A stretch of DNA of 26,928 bases, from IMG/VR virus record IMGVR_UViG_3300025872_000255, positions 1 through 26,928 of that record. One strand, given 5' to 3'. Made by a program: the position numbers and the translations under genes. The stretch is from a virus. Position 1 is the stretch's first letter. Every line of letters starts with the position of its first letter. Shown piece by piece: positions 8,022 through 16,889 of this stretch. Below the pieces are notes generated by a model. It was not told where the DNA came from. It did no database searches and was given only the letters and a program-made list of their open reading frames with translations.

Positions 8022-11000
8022 ATGTCGAAGTTTGGTGATGCCAAGAGTCCTCTTGACCCAAGATTCCCATTCTCGGTTGAACCAGGCGGTAGCGTCATCA
8101 ACCTCGCAAATAAGCTTAGCTCCCTGCTTGTTTATGACCCAGCCTCAGGAATCATCAAAAACCTAGTCGGCGGCCAGCTCATGCAAGGCGTCGGAACCCT
8201 AGACATCAGTAGGTTCCCGATCGCAGAACTCTTTGGTGCCCCATACGCATGGAGGACATCAAAGGTCACAACCGGACCGAACACTATCTACGGGCACTTT
8301 GTCGGATCAGGTGCAAGTTCTATAAACCACTTCTCGACAGGCATGACCCTGTCTTTCTGGTTTAGGAATAACAACGCACCAATCGGTGCCCCACCGACGG
8401 GCAATCTCCAAAGGACCAATAAGGTCATAGTCGTATCAGGCAACTCACTGTTGAACTTCAATGTTGAGCCTCAGAGAACTAAGTTCGCAGTGTATAACGT
8501 GACATCTCCTGATGGGCTTGGTGAGGAACTTGCATTTGGGTTCAACAACAATACGAGCGGCGGCACTCCACTCGTTCACACTCTAACAACGAGAGATTCA
8601 AGGGACTATCTCAACAATCCTCACACATTTGAAAGCTTTGGGTGGGGATCTGTCGCATTAAACCCAATGCAGAAGCCGATCACCCTTGGGTTTCAAAAGT
8701 GGCACCACGTTGTGATTGCAATGTCGGCTGGCGATTCATTTACGACAAACGGAAGGCAGATAAGAGAGAGGACGAACCAAGGGTACTCAGCCGTCTATGT
8801 CAACGGAGTTCTTGTGAATCGTTACATCGGCGGAATGGAACCCGGTGTCTTCATCAAGGGCTATGGCACGTACCCCTTTGAAAGTCTATCTCCTGATGGT
8901 TTCGTTACCGGCAGAAAGTCAGACCCACTAGACAAACTATGGTTTGCTTACGACTCTGCAACAAACAACAGGCACTACACGCAGTTTTGCACATGGGACA
9001 GGGTGCTAAGCACCGAAGAAGTTGAGGCCCTGTACTTTGGAACCAGGCAGGGCGTTCATACACAGGGCATTACCAACGTAAGCCAACCGCCAAGAAAACA
9101 GCGTAACCTGCCATCAAGGGTCACCAAGACCGTCAACATCGGATTTGATGACTCACCTGGGCCGAGAGGAAACACTGCGTATGATGACTCAAGGTCACTC
9201 ATCGGAGACGTCAGCGTTACCCTTGGTTCAAACAATCTCACACCAGGCAACTATGGCATAAGCTATAATGCAAATCTCGACACCGACCTCAAGGGTGTCA
9301 TTCCTGCAAAGCTTGCAATGGAGAGCGTTGGAAGCCTTCCAAGTGAGTTCACACTGTCACCCTTCAGTGAGAATCTTAGCCGTGAAAATCTTGTCACGCA
9401 CGATGGGACCGAGGGCACAGCTCTCATAAGAATCCCGATAAACTCAGTCACTTCCTCGAGAAACCTACAGATCGCAGGCAGGACTGATTCTGCAATGGCC
9501 AAGAGAATCAGCATCACAACATACGGGTCCTTGTTCCTCAGTTCAGCCTTCAGGGACAACCCAGGCGCTTACATTGATGTCACGACTCCAGGCAAGCCTT
9601 ATGCTGGTATAGCAGGCACGGGATTCCTCTACTACTCACCACAATATTCAACTTGGTTGGAGAAGAGGTCGACAGGCAACTGGGCTTTTAAGCTCTTTAG
9701 TGAGAAGACAGCCTCAGAGAGAAACGATGCAGTTAATTCGATAGAAGTTAACGCAAGGACCTTGCCGAATCCGGGTCTGGCAGACGTACTGAGGTCTGGT
9801 TATGGTTTTGCATCTGGTGCACTTGCGATTAGTTATGCAGGTGACGTTCTTGTCTCTTCATCGATAGCCTCAGACTACTTTGTGACAGGTGTCAATGAGA
9901 CACTAGCTCAGTTCAGCGCCTCTCCTCAAATGGGCTATTTCTTACCGTTCAAGGAAAGCCTTGAGCATTTAGGGTATCACTCAATCGGAACACCTACCGT
10001 CACTTTTGGTGCTCCATTTGCTCCAAAGTATCATGCATACGACCATGAGACTATCAAACTGAACAAGTACATAGACAAGCCCTTTAGGTTGAAGAAGGTC
10101 ATACTACGTGTGCCTGTCAAAGTTGTCAGGAAAAATGAGATCACAGGATCGACAACATCGGAATCGTTCACAGGCGAGTGGGCGAATAATGTTCCTGCAA
10201 GGAAAGACATGGACAATTACGTCTTCTTCCTATACAGACAGCGACGTTCTTCCTATGAGACTGACAGTGTTAACGACGTCTCCGCATCTGTAAGGTTCTT
10301 GATCGCATCTTCAAGTGTTTGTGTCTATAACTCTCCGTCATTTGGAAGGGCATTTGAGGATGGATTTTCAGACATCTTCGGCCAGAATACTCCCATATCT
10401 GCTTCAACAGGGTATAGCACGGTTGATGAGCAGCTGAACTCTCTGTACTCGAAGATGAACAATCTTCTCATTGACCCGTTGCTATCACAAAGTCTTACAA
10501 GATGGGATTCACCACTTCATGGACCAAGTGTTGCGATAGATGCCCAACTTGACAATTTCGGGTTAGGCACACATACTTTCGAAAAAAGTTTCTATCTAGA
10601 AGCGGAGATGACGCCTGCTGTAGTTCTGGGTGGCAATCCTCCTGCAACATTGACGTACTTGACTAGCTCCACTACGGCTTATTCTACTTCATTCTTCTCT
10701 GTTGACAAGTACACAGGTCCCCTTGGTGGAGGATCTCCTACTGCTGATGAGCTGGTTGATCCTGCTAATTGGGCACAGCAGGGATACAACAGGCTGTTCA
10801 ATAGATACCCGTACACAGGAAGCTACTTGAACCTTAACGCCAGTAACACGGCGCCGCCCATAACTTCAATCATCCAGAATCAGTGGGTTGGTGGTACAAG
10901 GCAACCAAAGCTCAACAACTCTGCAAGAGGAAGTGTCACGGCATCGAATCAGTACGATGCTAAACTGATAGCGCAGCCTTACTTCTCTTTCATTCAAGGT

Positions 11001-11606
11001 GAACCTTATACATTGACACAGCGAGAAACCTACTTTAATGAGGAAGTTTCTCTAAACTTAGGCCCTTGGGGAACTTTTAGAATATACAAGGCGCCTGAGT
11101 TTGATGATCCCTGCTTTGACATTGAACTTGGAAGAACAGGCATGTCTGTGGGTGACTATGCAGACAATATCTTTAAGAAACCCTTCCCATTAACTGTAGA
11201 TGGAAGGTCAGTGCCAGGTGCAACGGCCAATAGGGCAAGAGGTCCACTACCAGGAGTTTTCCAAAGAACCAATCTCATAAGGTTCATGAGCTCATCTGCT
11301 GAGAACCTTGATACCACGGTAGCTGGATCACCTGTCTTTCTTACTGCAAGCCAGTCAAGCATTGGAACCATGTCTGGTTCTAACATGGCCGACCTTGTTT
11401 CATCGATGACAGTTGGGTTCTTTACTGCAAGTCCCAACACCAACAAGCAGATAGTCCGGGACTACATACTTTTGCCAAGTGATGAGCTCATCCTTGGGCT
11501 TGATGCAGGAATTACACCTCCACCTGATGTGACACCCACGTATGATGACCCACACCCAGATGCATTGGGTGGGATAGATCCGATACTGGAGATTACTGTA
11601 CCATGA
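8022..11606 (+). CDS. Large virion structural protein with LamG/concanavalin-like domain
   Basis: This 1194-aa protein carries a LamG-type (concanavalin A-like) sandwich at residues about 100-345. The opening strand is FSTGMTLSFWFRNN, the central strand is FQKWHHVVIAM, then YSAVYVNGVLVNRYIGG, and the end is TQFCTWDRVLSTEEVEALYFG, the usual W-D-R-x-L-S-x-E-E-V closing motif of LamG-3-like domains. Downstream is a long beta-rich region. It includes a module near 675-770 (LNKYIDKPFRLKKVILRVPV, then DNYVFFLYRQRRSS) and a C-terminal segment with DYILLPSDELILGLDAG followed by a Pro/Asp-rich tail. No catalytic motif is evident. It may be a baseplate, tail-surface or fibre-like protein; sugar binding is a family-level inference. 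AAGGA at 8008-8012 lies 9 nt before the ATG. The 3' end overlaps the next gene by 4 nt. Confidence 0.78.
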   Translation: MSKFGDAKSPLDPRFPFSVEPGGSVINLANKLSSLLVYDPASGIIKNLVGGQLMQGVGTLDISRFPIAELFGAPYAWRTSKVTTGPNTIYGHFVGSGASSINHFSTGMTLSFWFRNNNAPIGAPPTGNLQRTNKVIVVSGNSLLNFNVEPQRTKFAVYNVTSPDGLGEELAFGFNNNTSGGTPLVHTLTTRDSRDYLNNPHTFESFGWGSVALNPMQKPITLGFQKWHHVVIAMSAGDSFTTNGRQIRERTNQGYSAVYVNGVLVNRYIGGMEPGVFIKGYGTYPFESLSPDGFVTGRKSDPLDKLWFAYDSATNNRHYTQFCTWDRVLSTEEVEALYFGTRQGVHTQGITNVSQPPRKQRNLPSRVTKTVNIGFDDSPGPRGNTAYDDSRSLIGDVSVTLGSNNLTPGNYGISYNANLDTDLKGVIPAKLAMESVGSLPSEFTLSPFSENLSRENLVTHDGTEGTALIRIPINSVTSSRNLQIAGRTDSAMAKRISITTYGSLFLSSAFRDNPGAYIDVTTPGKPYAGIAGTGFLYYSPQYSTWLEKRSTGNWAFKLFSEKTASERNDAVNSIEVNARTLPNPGLADVLRSGYGFASGALAISYAGDVLVSSSIASDYFVTGVNETLAQFSASPQMGYFLPFKESLEHLGYHSIGTPTVTFGAPFAPKYHAYDHETIKLNKYIDKPFRLKKVILRVPVKVVRKNEITGSTTSESFTGEWANNVPARKDMDNYVFFLYRQRRSSYETDSVNDVSASVRFLIASSSVCVYNSPSFGRAFEDGFSDIFGQNTPISASTGYSTVDEQLNSLYSKMNNLLIDPLLSQSLTRWDSPLHGPSVAIDAQLDNFGLGTHTFEKSFYLEAEMTPAVVLGGNPPATLTYLTSSTTAYSTSFFSVDKYTGPLGGGSPTADELVDPANWAQQGYNRLFNRYPYTGSYLNLNASNTAPPITSIIQNQWVGGTRQPKLNNSARGSVTASNQYDAKLIAQPYFSFIQGEPYTLTQRETYFNEEVSLNLGPWGTFRIYKAPEFDDPCFDIELGRTGMSVGDYADNIFKKPFPLTVDGRSVPGATANRARGPLPGVFQRTNLIRFMSSSAENLDTTVAGSPVFLTASQSSIGTMSGSNMADLVSSMTVGFFTASPNTNKQIVRDYILLPSDELILGLDAGITPPPDVTPTYDDPHPDALGGIDPILEITVP

Positions 11607-12802
11607 GCGCCTCTATTGACCACTCTTATGTTGATATGGATGTTGAGTCAGGTGAGAAGACTTTCACGATTAGGAACAAAGGATTTAAACCTCTTCGAAT
11701 AGTCTCCGTAAGTCAGGAGAATCAGAGCTTTCATTACACTCCTTCACTTACAGATATCATAGGAACCGTTATTGAGCCTGATGGTGCCTATACAGTGACC
11801 AGTAAGGTTCAGCTTGACAAACAGGGCCAGCAATCCGATACTGTCACAATAACAGCTTCAGGATTGACTGAGGAGATAGATCCGGATCGTGCATCTTCAT
11901 GGACGGGCTCAAGTAGAATGACGGCTGTTGCAATTGTTACCGATGCAACTCTAAGCATCAAGCAAAACACATCTTTAGGATTTAAAGATATGTCAGCTTT
12001 CACCTTTCCGAGTATAAAGCTCAACGAGACAAAAACTCTCAAAGTGTACCTCTCAAAGAAGTCTGGAAAATTCCCACTCAAGATAAGCAGCGTTACTCCT
12101 GTGTCGGTATCTTCAATTGGATGGGATGTGTCTATAAGTTCAGGAAAACTCTACACATCAACAACATCCATTGGCGGCGCGTTCACAGGTTCCACGCTTA
12201 GGTTACCAAGACTCTTTGACAAGACAACCGAGGTGGCAGAGTACACCATTACCGTGAAAGGCAAAGCACCATCCGAGGCTCTTCGTGGAAGAATTGACAT
12301 AGTGTCGAATGCCGGAGGGAAGACAGGGACAACATCGATAAGTCTCAGTGGTTCAATGAGTAATGGTGAGACTTCTCTATACAGGACAGGCCAGGGTGTC
12401 GAGTCAGAGTATAACTTTGGAACGATTGCTAGGGGTTCATCAAAGACAGTGTCTTTCACCATTGAGAACATAGGAGGCTATTACAATACGGTAGACATAA
12501 TCAAAATGTCTACAAGCTCTACCGGTGCGTCAACATACTCAAAGGACAAAAATGACGACATAACTAACGTGGGCACAGTTGACTTTGGGTTTGAACTTCA
12601 AGGCCTCCCATCAACTCCTTTCACTCTAGCACCTGGTGAAAAGAAGACATTCAACGTAAAAGTTGTGAACAACATTGACACAATAGCTGCTTATTCACTT
12701 TCTCTTTTCTTGGACTCCTTGAACGACGACGCCTGGTTATTCGTTTACTCTACTGTCGGTGGTCCAAACAAAATGAAGATAAAAGGGAAGTTTACTCTCT
12801 AA
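11603..12802 (+). CDS. Triple ASH/HYDIN-like immunoglobulin-fold virion protein
   Basis: A 399-aa protein that seems to consist of three beta-sandwich repeats of the ASPM-SPD-2-Hydin (ASH, 'choice-of-anchor D') type. Repeat 1 (about 10-95) has KTFTIRNKGFKPLRIVSVS and ends VTITASG. Repeat 2 (about 125-255) has KTLKVYLSKKSGKFPLKISSV and ends GTTSISLSGS. Repeat 3 (about 270-399) is the clearest: YNFGTIARGSSKTVSFTIEN, then G and, after a helix-free stretch, TLAPGEKKTFNVKVVNN. The pattern of F-G plus K-T-V-x-F-x-I-x-N-x-G and L-x-P-G-E is characteristic of the family, which usually serves as a rod-like spacer or protein-binding module. No signal peptide. ATGA overlap with the LamG gene and a TAATG overlap with the next gene suggest coupled translation. 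A stalk or connector role is inferred. Confidence 0.7.
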   Translation: MSASIDHSYVDMDVESGEKTFTIRNKGFKPLRIVSVSQENQSFHYTPSLTDIIGTVIEPDGAYTVTSKVQLDKQGQQSDTVTITASGLTEEIDPDRASSWTGSSRMTAVAIVTDATLSIKQNTSLGFKDMSAFTFPSIKLNETKTLKVYLSKKSGKFPLKISSVTPVSVSSIGWDVSISSGKLYTSTTSIGGAFTGSTLRLPRLFDKTTEVAEYTITVKGKAPSEALRGRIDIVSNAGGKTGTTSISLSGSMSNGETSLYRTGQGVESEYNFGTIARGSSKTVSFTIENIGGYYNTVDIIKMSTSSTGASTYSKDKNDDITNVGTVDFGFELQGLPSTPFTLAPGEKKTFNVKVVNNIDTIAAYSLSLFLDSLNDDAWLFVYSTVGGPNKMKIKGKFTL

Positions 12803-13671
12803 TGCCAACATTTACACCGCGTTCGAAGTACAACGCTTTCAATACATCAATCCTTCGTGAAAGGCTTTTACACTTTGCTGGCAACTCATACCTACAGATC
12901 CTGCCGGGAGATGCAGAAATCATACTTGTAGGTGAGTATGTGAGTGATGATGAAGCCGTACAACTTCAAAGAGACCCTGTCTCTGCGGATGTTACCATTC
13001 CTGTGGGCAACGACTATGTCCTTGATGATTTTAGGGTTGCTGAAGTTGACTCATACGTGGGCTCATATCTGTCTTTGACGTTTACAGGTTCGATGGATGA
13101 TGGAACTAGAAGGGCGATATTTGATGCTACAGTTCGAACAGGAAGTCAAGATCCCGGAAATGTGAAGTCAACTGTCAAGGCTGTTAGTCCAAGCATCGTT
13201 TCATTTGATGAGTACATGACTGGCGTTAACGATTCACCAGGTCCATCCTCTAGAAATGCTCCTGGTAATTCAACAGTTCCTGCAAATCCATTCGGTTGGG
13301 GAGGTCCTGATCTACCAAAGATCATCGGTGGTGTGCAGATAGCATCACAATCCTTCTTCAGAAGCGCCACAGGTAACTTTAGAAGAAAGCCGAAGATTGG
13401 AATTGCCGCAAACCTCAGTCCTGTATCGCATGGACAACTGAAGGACCTAATCAAGGGGCCCGTCAATACGAAGACTTACGATGTGTCTAGACCGCATGGT
13501 GGTCAGTTTGATAATGCTCCGCTTCTTGTGAAGTTTGTTGTATCTGGCAATGTTGTTCCTCCAACGCAAACAACAAGCCAGAACATCTCGCCAACAGGAA
13601 TTGTTGAAAATCCTTTCTTTGATGGTCAGGCAGTTTCTAGAGAAACTGACGAGCTCATAGTTACAACATAA
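12802..13671 (+). CDS. Virion-region protein of unknown function (289 aa)
   Basis: I do not recognise this 289-aa protein. The first 110 residues are mixed alpha/beta and acidic (ILPGDAEIILVGEYVSDDEA). The middle (about 140-180) is rich in Pro, Gly, Ser and Asn (DSPGPSSRNAPGNSTVPANP, FGWGGPDLPKIIGG) and looks like a flexible linker. The C-terminal third contains a basic stretch (GNFRRKPKIGIAANLSP) and ends in a polar tail. No membrane segment or known catalytic motif. The start is ATG 12802, sharing its A with the TAA stop of the ASH protein (TAATG). GGGAAG at 12785-12790 is about 11 nt upstream. It precedes the 298-aa protein with the same TAATG arrangement, so the trio is probably co-translated and may act in one substructure. 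Confidence 0.62.
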   Translation: MPTFTPRSKYNAFNTSILRERLLHFAGNSYLQILPGDAEIILVGEYVSDDEAVQLQRDPVSADVTIPVGNDYVLDDFRVAEVDSYVGSYLSLTFTGSMDDGTRRAIFDATVRTGSQDPGNVKSTVKAVSPSIVSFDEYMTGVNDSPGPSSRNAPGNSTVPANPFGWGGPDLPKIIGGVQIASQSFFRSATGNFRRKPKIGIAANLSPVSHGQLKDLIKGPVNTKTYDVSRPHGGQFDNAPLLVKFVVSGNVVPPTQTTSQNISPTGIVENPFFDGQAVSRETDELIVTT

Positions 13672-14567
13672 TGGCTGGTCTACTAGATCCAAAATCGCGT
13701 GTTATAGACGCAATCATCACCGAGGTCGGAAGACAGCAGGCAGCTGCAGGTGGATTACGCATAAGGTACGTCACATTCAGCGATCAGACTTCTGCTTACG
13801 ATGGCAGCGATGGAGTTGCTATAAAATCTTCCGTAGGCCTCGGATTTGAGTCTAACCCGTCAGTTTGGGACACTATCACCGTTGAGACCGATGAGAGTGG
13901 GCTACTGCTCCCATTCAGTGGAGATGATTTTACGCTTACTGGTGATGGTGCTGCGATAGTCAGCGGCTCAATTGATGAAAATGCCCAAGTCACGTCGATG
14001 ATAGTCTCATCATCTATGGCGTCATTTGATAACATTCGAGCCCTAACATCTCTCGAACAGACTGTGAAGGATGAAGGCCTACAGGTGACACCTGCGCAGC
14101 ATCAATTCACGATCAATGAGAACCTTCCTTTCACAGGTGAGCCTCCGATTTCATCAATCGATGACGTTGAGTCATTCTTCGCAGATATGCGACTTGCAAA
14201 TGTTCCAAACTTCAAATTTCTACCACCTGTCCAAAAACAACCCTCAGCTGCGGGTGGAACCCTTCCACTTGGAAGATACATCGACCTATCAGAACGTGAT
14301 AAGCTTGCAGCAAGACCGATTGCAGCACTTGAGTCCTTAGAGTGCTGCAACTTCGAATTCAGCAGGCAGACAGAAAGGCACACGCTTGCAATACAGGTGT
14401 TTGAAGAAAATAGTACAGGTGTTAGAAAGCTTGATGTCATTCCTTATGGAAACGTCGGATTCTCCCCCGAGGGTTCTAGAAGCATGCTTTACTACGTTGG
14501 AAAGGTGTTTGAGGACGGTTTCGGAGTTCCCACCTTCGTCAATATCTTCACTGTGGTGATAGAGTGA
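13671..14567 (+). CDS. Virion protein with N-terminal LD-x-DAI-T-x-GRQ motif (paralogue of the 236-aa protein)
   Basis: This 298-aa protein opens with GLLDPKSRVIDAIITEVGRQ and then a short RIRYVTFSDQTSAYD segment. The same layout opens the protein at 22988: FLDHSTSNIIVDAVLTDIGR, then SIVKFALADDEIDYT. The two diverge after about 50 residues, so they share an N-terminal module with different bodies. I know similar openings from structural proteins of large phages, but not an assigned function. The middle of this protein has a Thr/Ser/Asp-rich beta region. The C-terminus (about 225-298) includes CCNFEFSRQTERHTLAIQVF and ends MLYYVGKVFEDGFGVPTFV. Start ATG 13671 overlaps the previous stop by one base and has no clear Shine-Dalgarno sequence. 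The next gene overlaps by 4 nt (GTGA). Confidence 0.66.
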   Translation: MAGLLDPKSRVIDAIITEVGRQQAAAGGLRIRYVTFSDQTSAYDGSDGVAIKSSVGLGFESNPSVWDTITVETDESGLLLPFSGDDFTLTGDGAAIVSGSIDENAQVTSMIVSSSMASFDNIRALTSLEQTVKDEGLQVTPAQHQFTINENLPFTGEPPISSIDDVESFFADMRLANVPNFKFLPPVQKQPSAAGGTLPLGRYIDLSERDKLAARPIAALESLECCNFEFSRQTERHTLAIQVFEENSTGVRKLDVIPYGNVGFSPEGSRSMLYYVGKVFEDGFGVPTFVNIFTVVIE

Positions 14568-16888
14568 GAGTTAACATCAGGACATCGGGAGTCATTAAGA
14601 TCGGCTCCAGCATCATCGAAAGCATTACTTGCAGAAGTGATGACATCATGTATGCCGATATGCTTCTCGCACTTGGAGTGAACATTCCTGCTATCCTTGA
14701 GAAGGGCGGCAACAGCCTGCGGCTGAGCATATTCAACAGGGAAGTTTCCTTTGAGACGAAGCCATTTGCAATAGACGTTGTGGGTGACTCACTCGTGTCC
14801 GCTACAACCTCAGAATCGATGGAAAAAGACAGGATTACAAAGATCAGGGAAGAGCTTTGTCTTTACTCTGATGTGATTGACATCACTCGTTTCATCGCAA
14901 ATGATCAGGCAAAATCCTCGAACTTCTCATCAAAGAAGAACACCCTTGATGTTGTAGCTGTGGGTTCAAGCAAAGAGTTCCAGACGGGAAACAATCTAGT
15001 CCCAGTGTTGCCTGATATCTCTAGCGATATTGAAGAACTTGATGAACAGCAGATGAGAATGCTTGTATATCGAGGCTCTGATCCTGCAATGGCTTCTACA
15101 AAGTTCCCCGTGCAAGATCCAGGCAGCATACGCATAACAAAAAACGAAAATGCACTGAGGCTTGACAGTAAGACTAAAACCAATCCGATGTCAGTCTATA
15201 GAAGACTAGGCCAGCCCGGCGTGTATAGAACCCTGAAGTACACGACCGACTATTTTCAAGTGAAGCACACGGTATCCCTACCCTTTGCGACCCTGACAAC
15301 TACACCACAGCTTTTCTTTCACATCGAAGCTATTGATAGGCTGGGAGTTACCCTTGATTACGCTGTTAGCAAGATTGAAACAGTCAGCATTATTGAAGAT
15401 GCTAACAGGCAGATCGCAAACTCCACAGGTTCGACAGGGGTCACAACGACTATCTACACACGTGAAGTACAGCCTCCAAGGACCACAAGGCTTGGATACT
15501 TTGTGCCATCACAGCTTCCACCACTCACACAGTCCGGCATTATCCGTGGAAACCCAGTAATCGTCCGTAGAATAAACAAGCGTGAAAATGACTTTTCCAC
15601 AAGTCACGTAGGAAAAGTCTTCCTACGAAAGAGAGCAATTGGGACTGACAAATCAAAGGGCAGTGATGAGGTACCATTCTTCCTGAATAGAAAGGAAGAT
15701 AACCTTCAGGCTGTCATTCCAAAGTTACCGCAGGGCATAGTCGCCGTAGGACTACAAAGAAGGGACGTAAGTAGGTTGTCTGGTTTTGTAAACGTTGGTG
15801 CTATGGAGCTTGTTCAAGCCGGAAGCTCAGTGACCTTTACTGACACAGGCATGCGTGATGTGACAACTTATGAGTACAGGATAAAGTTCATAGACAACAA
15901 GTCCAACCAGCGATATAGCACTAACACATGTTTGTATCGATTTGTCTCGTCTGTACTATCACCATCAGCCTTCCTATCAGTTGCCAATGTTTCTACAACG
16001 CCTGCCGCAACATCAATCGGAAATGTTCCGTTAGTGACGATACAGCTGAACTCGTCTATTGCCGACCGTGGGATAGCCGACTCTGATACAATCCTTGCTG
16101 GTACCGGAGGAAATCGAGGAACGCTGCTTGCAGAGCAATCTTTGAATCCTGGCAACTACTCACCTGCAATGGCATACTATGTGAAGAGATTCAACATCAG
16201 AACAGGTGAAATTGAGAACATTGGAATCTTCACTGATGCAAACATCGTAGATGACAGTGCTTTGCCCAATGGCTCTGCAAAAAGCGCAACTCCCCTAAGC
16301 TTCTTCGAGGAGTACAGGTACATCATAAGCCTCTGTCTTATCCCACCGTCTTCCTTGTCAACTAACTTGGTGACGAAAGCAGTAGACCCAAGTACGGGCA
16401 GACAGTACACCTTTAACTCATACAAGTTCAGGTCAAGGAATCGATTCACCGACCTACCGTCATCTAATGAAATGTCTAACCTTTCCTCAAGATCAGTTCT
16501 AAGAAGAAACACCGACAGCACTCAGGTTGGTATCGAGTGTTCTGTAAAGGTAAGCTTTGAAAGCCTTATGCCAAAAGTGACCGACATTGATGTGAGGAAG
16601 ACTTACAATAGAAGTAATCTTGTGACGTGGAGGGTGTCTGGTGACCCAAGGCTTGTAGACCACTTTCAAGTATATGCAGAGGCTGATGGCATCAAGGCCT
16701 TGATAGGTTGCACTCATGCATTTACCAATGACGGCACATATCGATATGATGATACGCAACTTTATGAGAGGCTTGGAAGCGTGACATACAGTGTCAAGCC
16801 TGTCACACTGGACCTCACAAGAATTGACAGCGGTGCTTATGTATCTATTGTGAAGGACAACACACTTCCCGACTATCTCAAGGTGTAG
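14564..16888 (+). CDS. Large virion protein with fibronectin-III-like domains (774 aa)
   Basis: This 774-aa protein has two or three likely immunoglobulin/fibronectin-III-type sandwiches. One spans about 390-465 (GIVAVGLQRRDVSRLSGFV, then VTTYEYRIKFID, the typical Y-x-Y-R-V-x-A-x-D/N pattern). One spans about 668-760 (LVTWRVSGDPRLVDHFQVYA, ending GSVTYSVKPVT). A weaker candidate is at about 229-275. The C-terminal module resembles one in the 573-aa protein at 21239 (PVVTWSFPPNPQRDIKYFQVF), so the two are probably related. The N-terminal 220 residues are mixed and unassigned. Function is unknown; a tail-surface or baseplate-fibre connector fits the fold and location. The start is GTG 14564, overlapping the previous stop (GTGA), with a weak GGTGAT 3 nt upstream, so the N-terminus is the least certain part. 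Confidence 0.66.
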   Translation: MRVNIRTSGVIKIGSSIIESITCRSDDIMYADMLLALGVNIPAILEKGGNSLRLSIFNREVSFETKPFAIDVVGDSLVSATTSESMEKDRITKIREELCLYSDVIDITRFIANDQAKSSNFSSKKNTLDVVAVGSSKEFQTGNNLVPVLPDISSDIEELDEQQMRMLVYRGSDPAMASTKFPVQDPGSIRITKNENALRLDSKTKTNPMSVYRRLGQPGVYRTLKYTTDYFQVKHTVSLPFATLTTTPQLFFHIEAIDRLGVTLDYAVSKIETVSIIEDANRQIANSTGSTGVTTTIYTREVQPPRTTRLGYFVPSQLPPLTQSGIIRGNPVIVRRINKRENDFSTSHVGKVFLRKRAIGTDKSKGSDEVPFFLNRKEDNLQAVIPKLPQGIVAVGLQRRDVSRLSGFVNVGAMELVQAGSSVTFTDTGMRDVTTYEYRIKFIDNKSNQRYSTNTCLYRFVSSVLSPSAFLSVANVSTTPAATSIGNVPLVTIQLNSSIADRGIADSDTILAGTGGNRGTLLAEQSLNPGNYSPAMAYYVKRFNIRTGEIENIGIFTDANIVDDSALPNGSAKSATPLSFFEEYRYIISLCLIPPSSLSTNLVTKAVDPSTGRQYTFNSYKFRSRNRFTDLPSSNEMSNLSSRSVLRRNTDSTQVGIECSVKVSFESLMPKVTDIDVRKTYNRSNLVTWRVSGDPRLVDHFQVYAEADGIKALIGCTHAFTNDGTYRYDDTQLYERLGSVTYSVKPVTLDLTRIDSGAYVSIVKDNTLPDYLKV

Positions 16889-16889
16889 G

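Noticed and set aside
8017-8024. GATAAATG, resembling part of a T4 late promoter (TATAAATA)
   Set aside because: The match is incomplete, overlaps a stop and a start codon, and similar A/T-rich strings occur by chance in this sequence.
8376-8397. Two overlapping short stems (GCACC/GGTGC and TCGGTG/CACCGA) that are mutually exclusive
   Set aside because: Arms of 5-6 bp are too short to stand out from chance and lie deep in coding sequence.
15607-15627. 8-bp inverted repeat CGTAGGAA/TTCCTACG with a 5-nt loop in the 774-aa gene
   Set aside because: Stems of 8 bp are expected by chance several times in a window this long, and nothing else marks the site.
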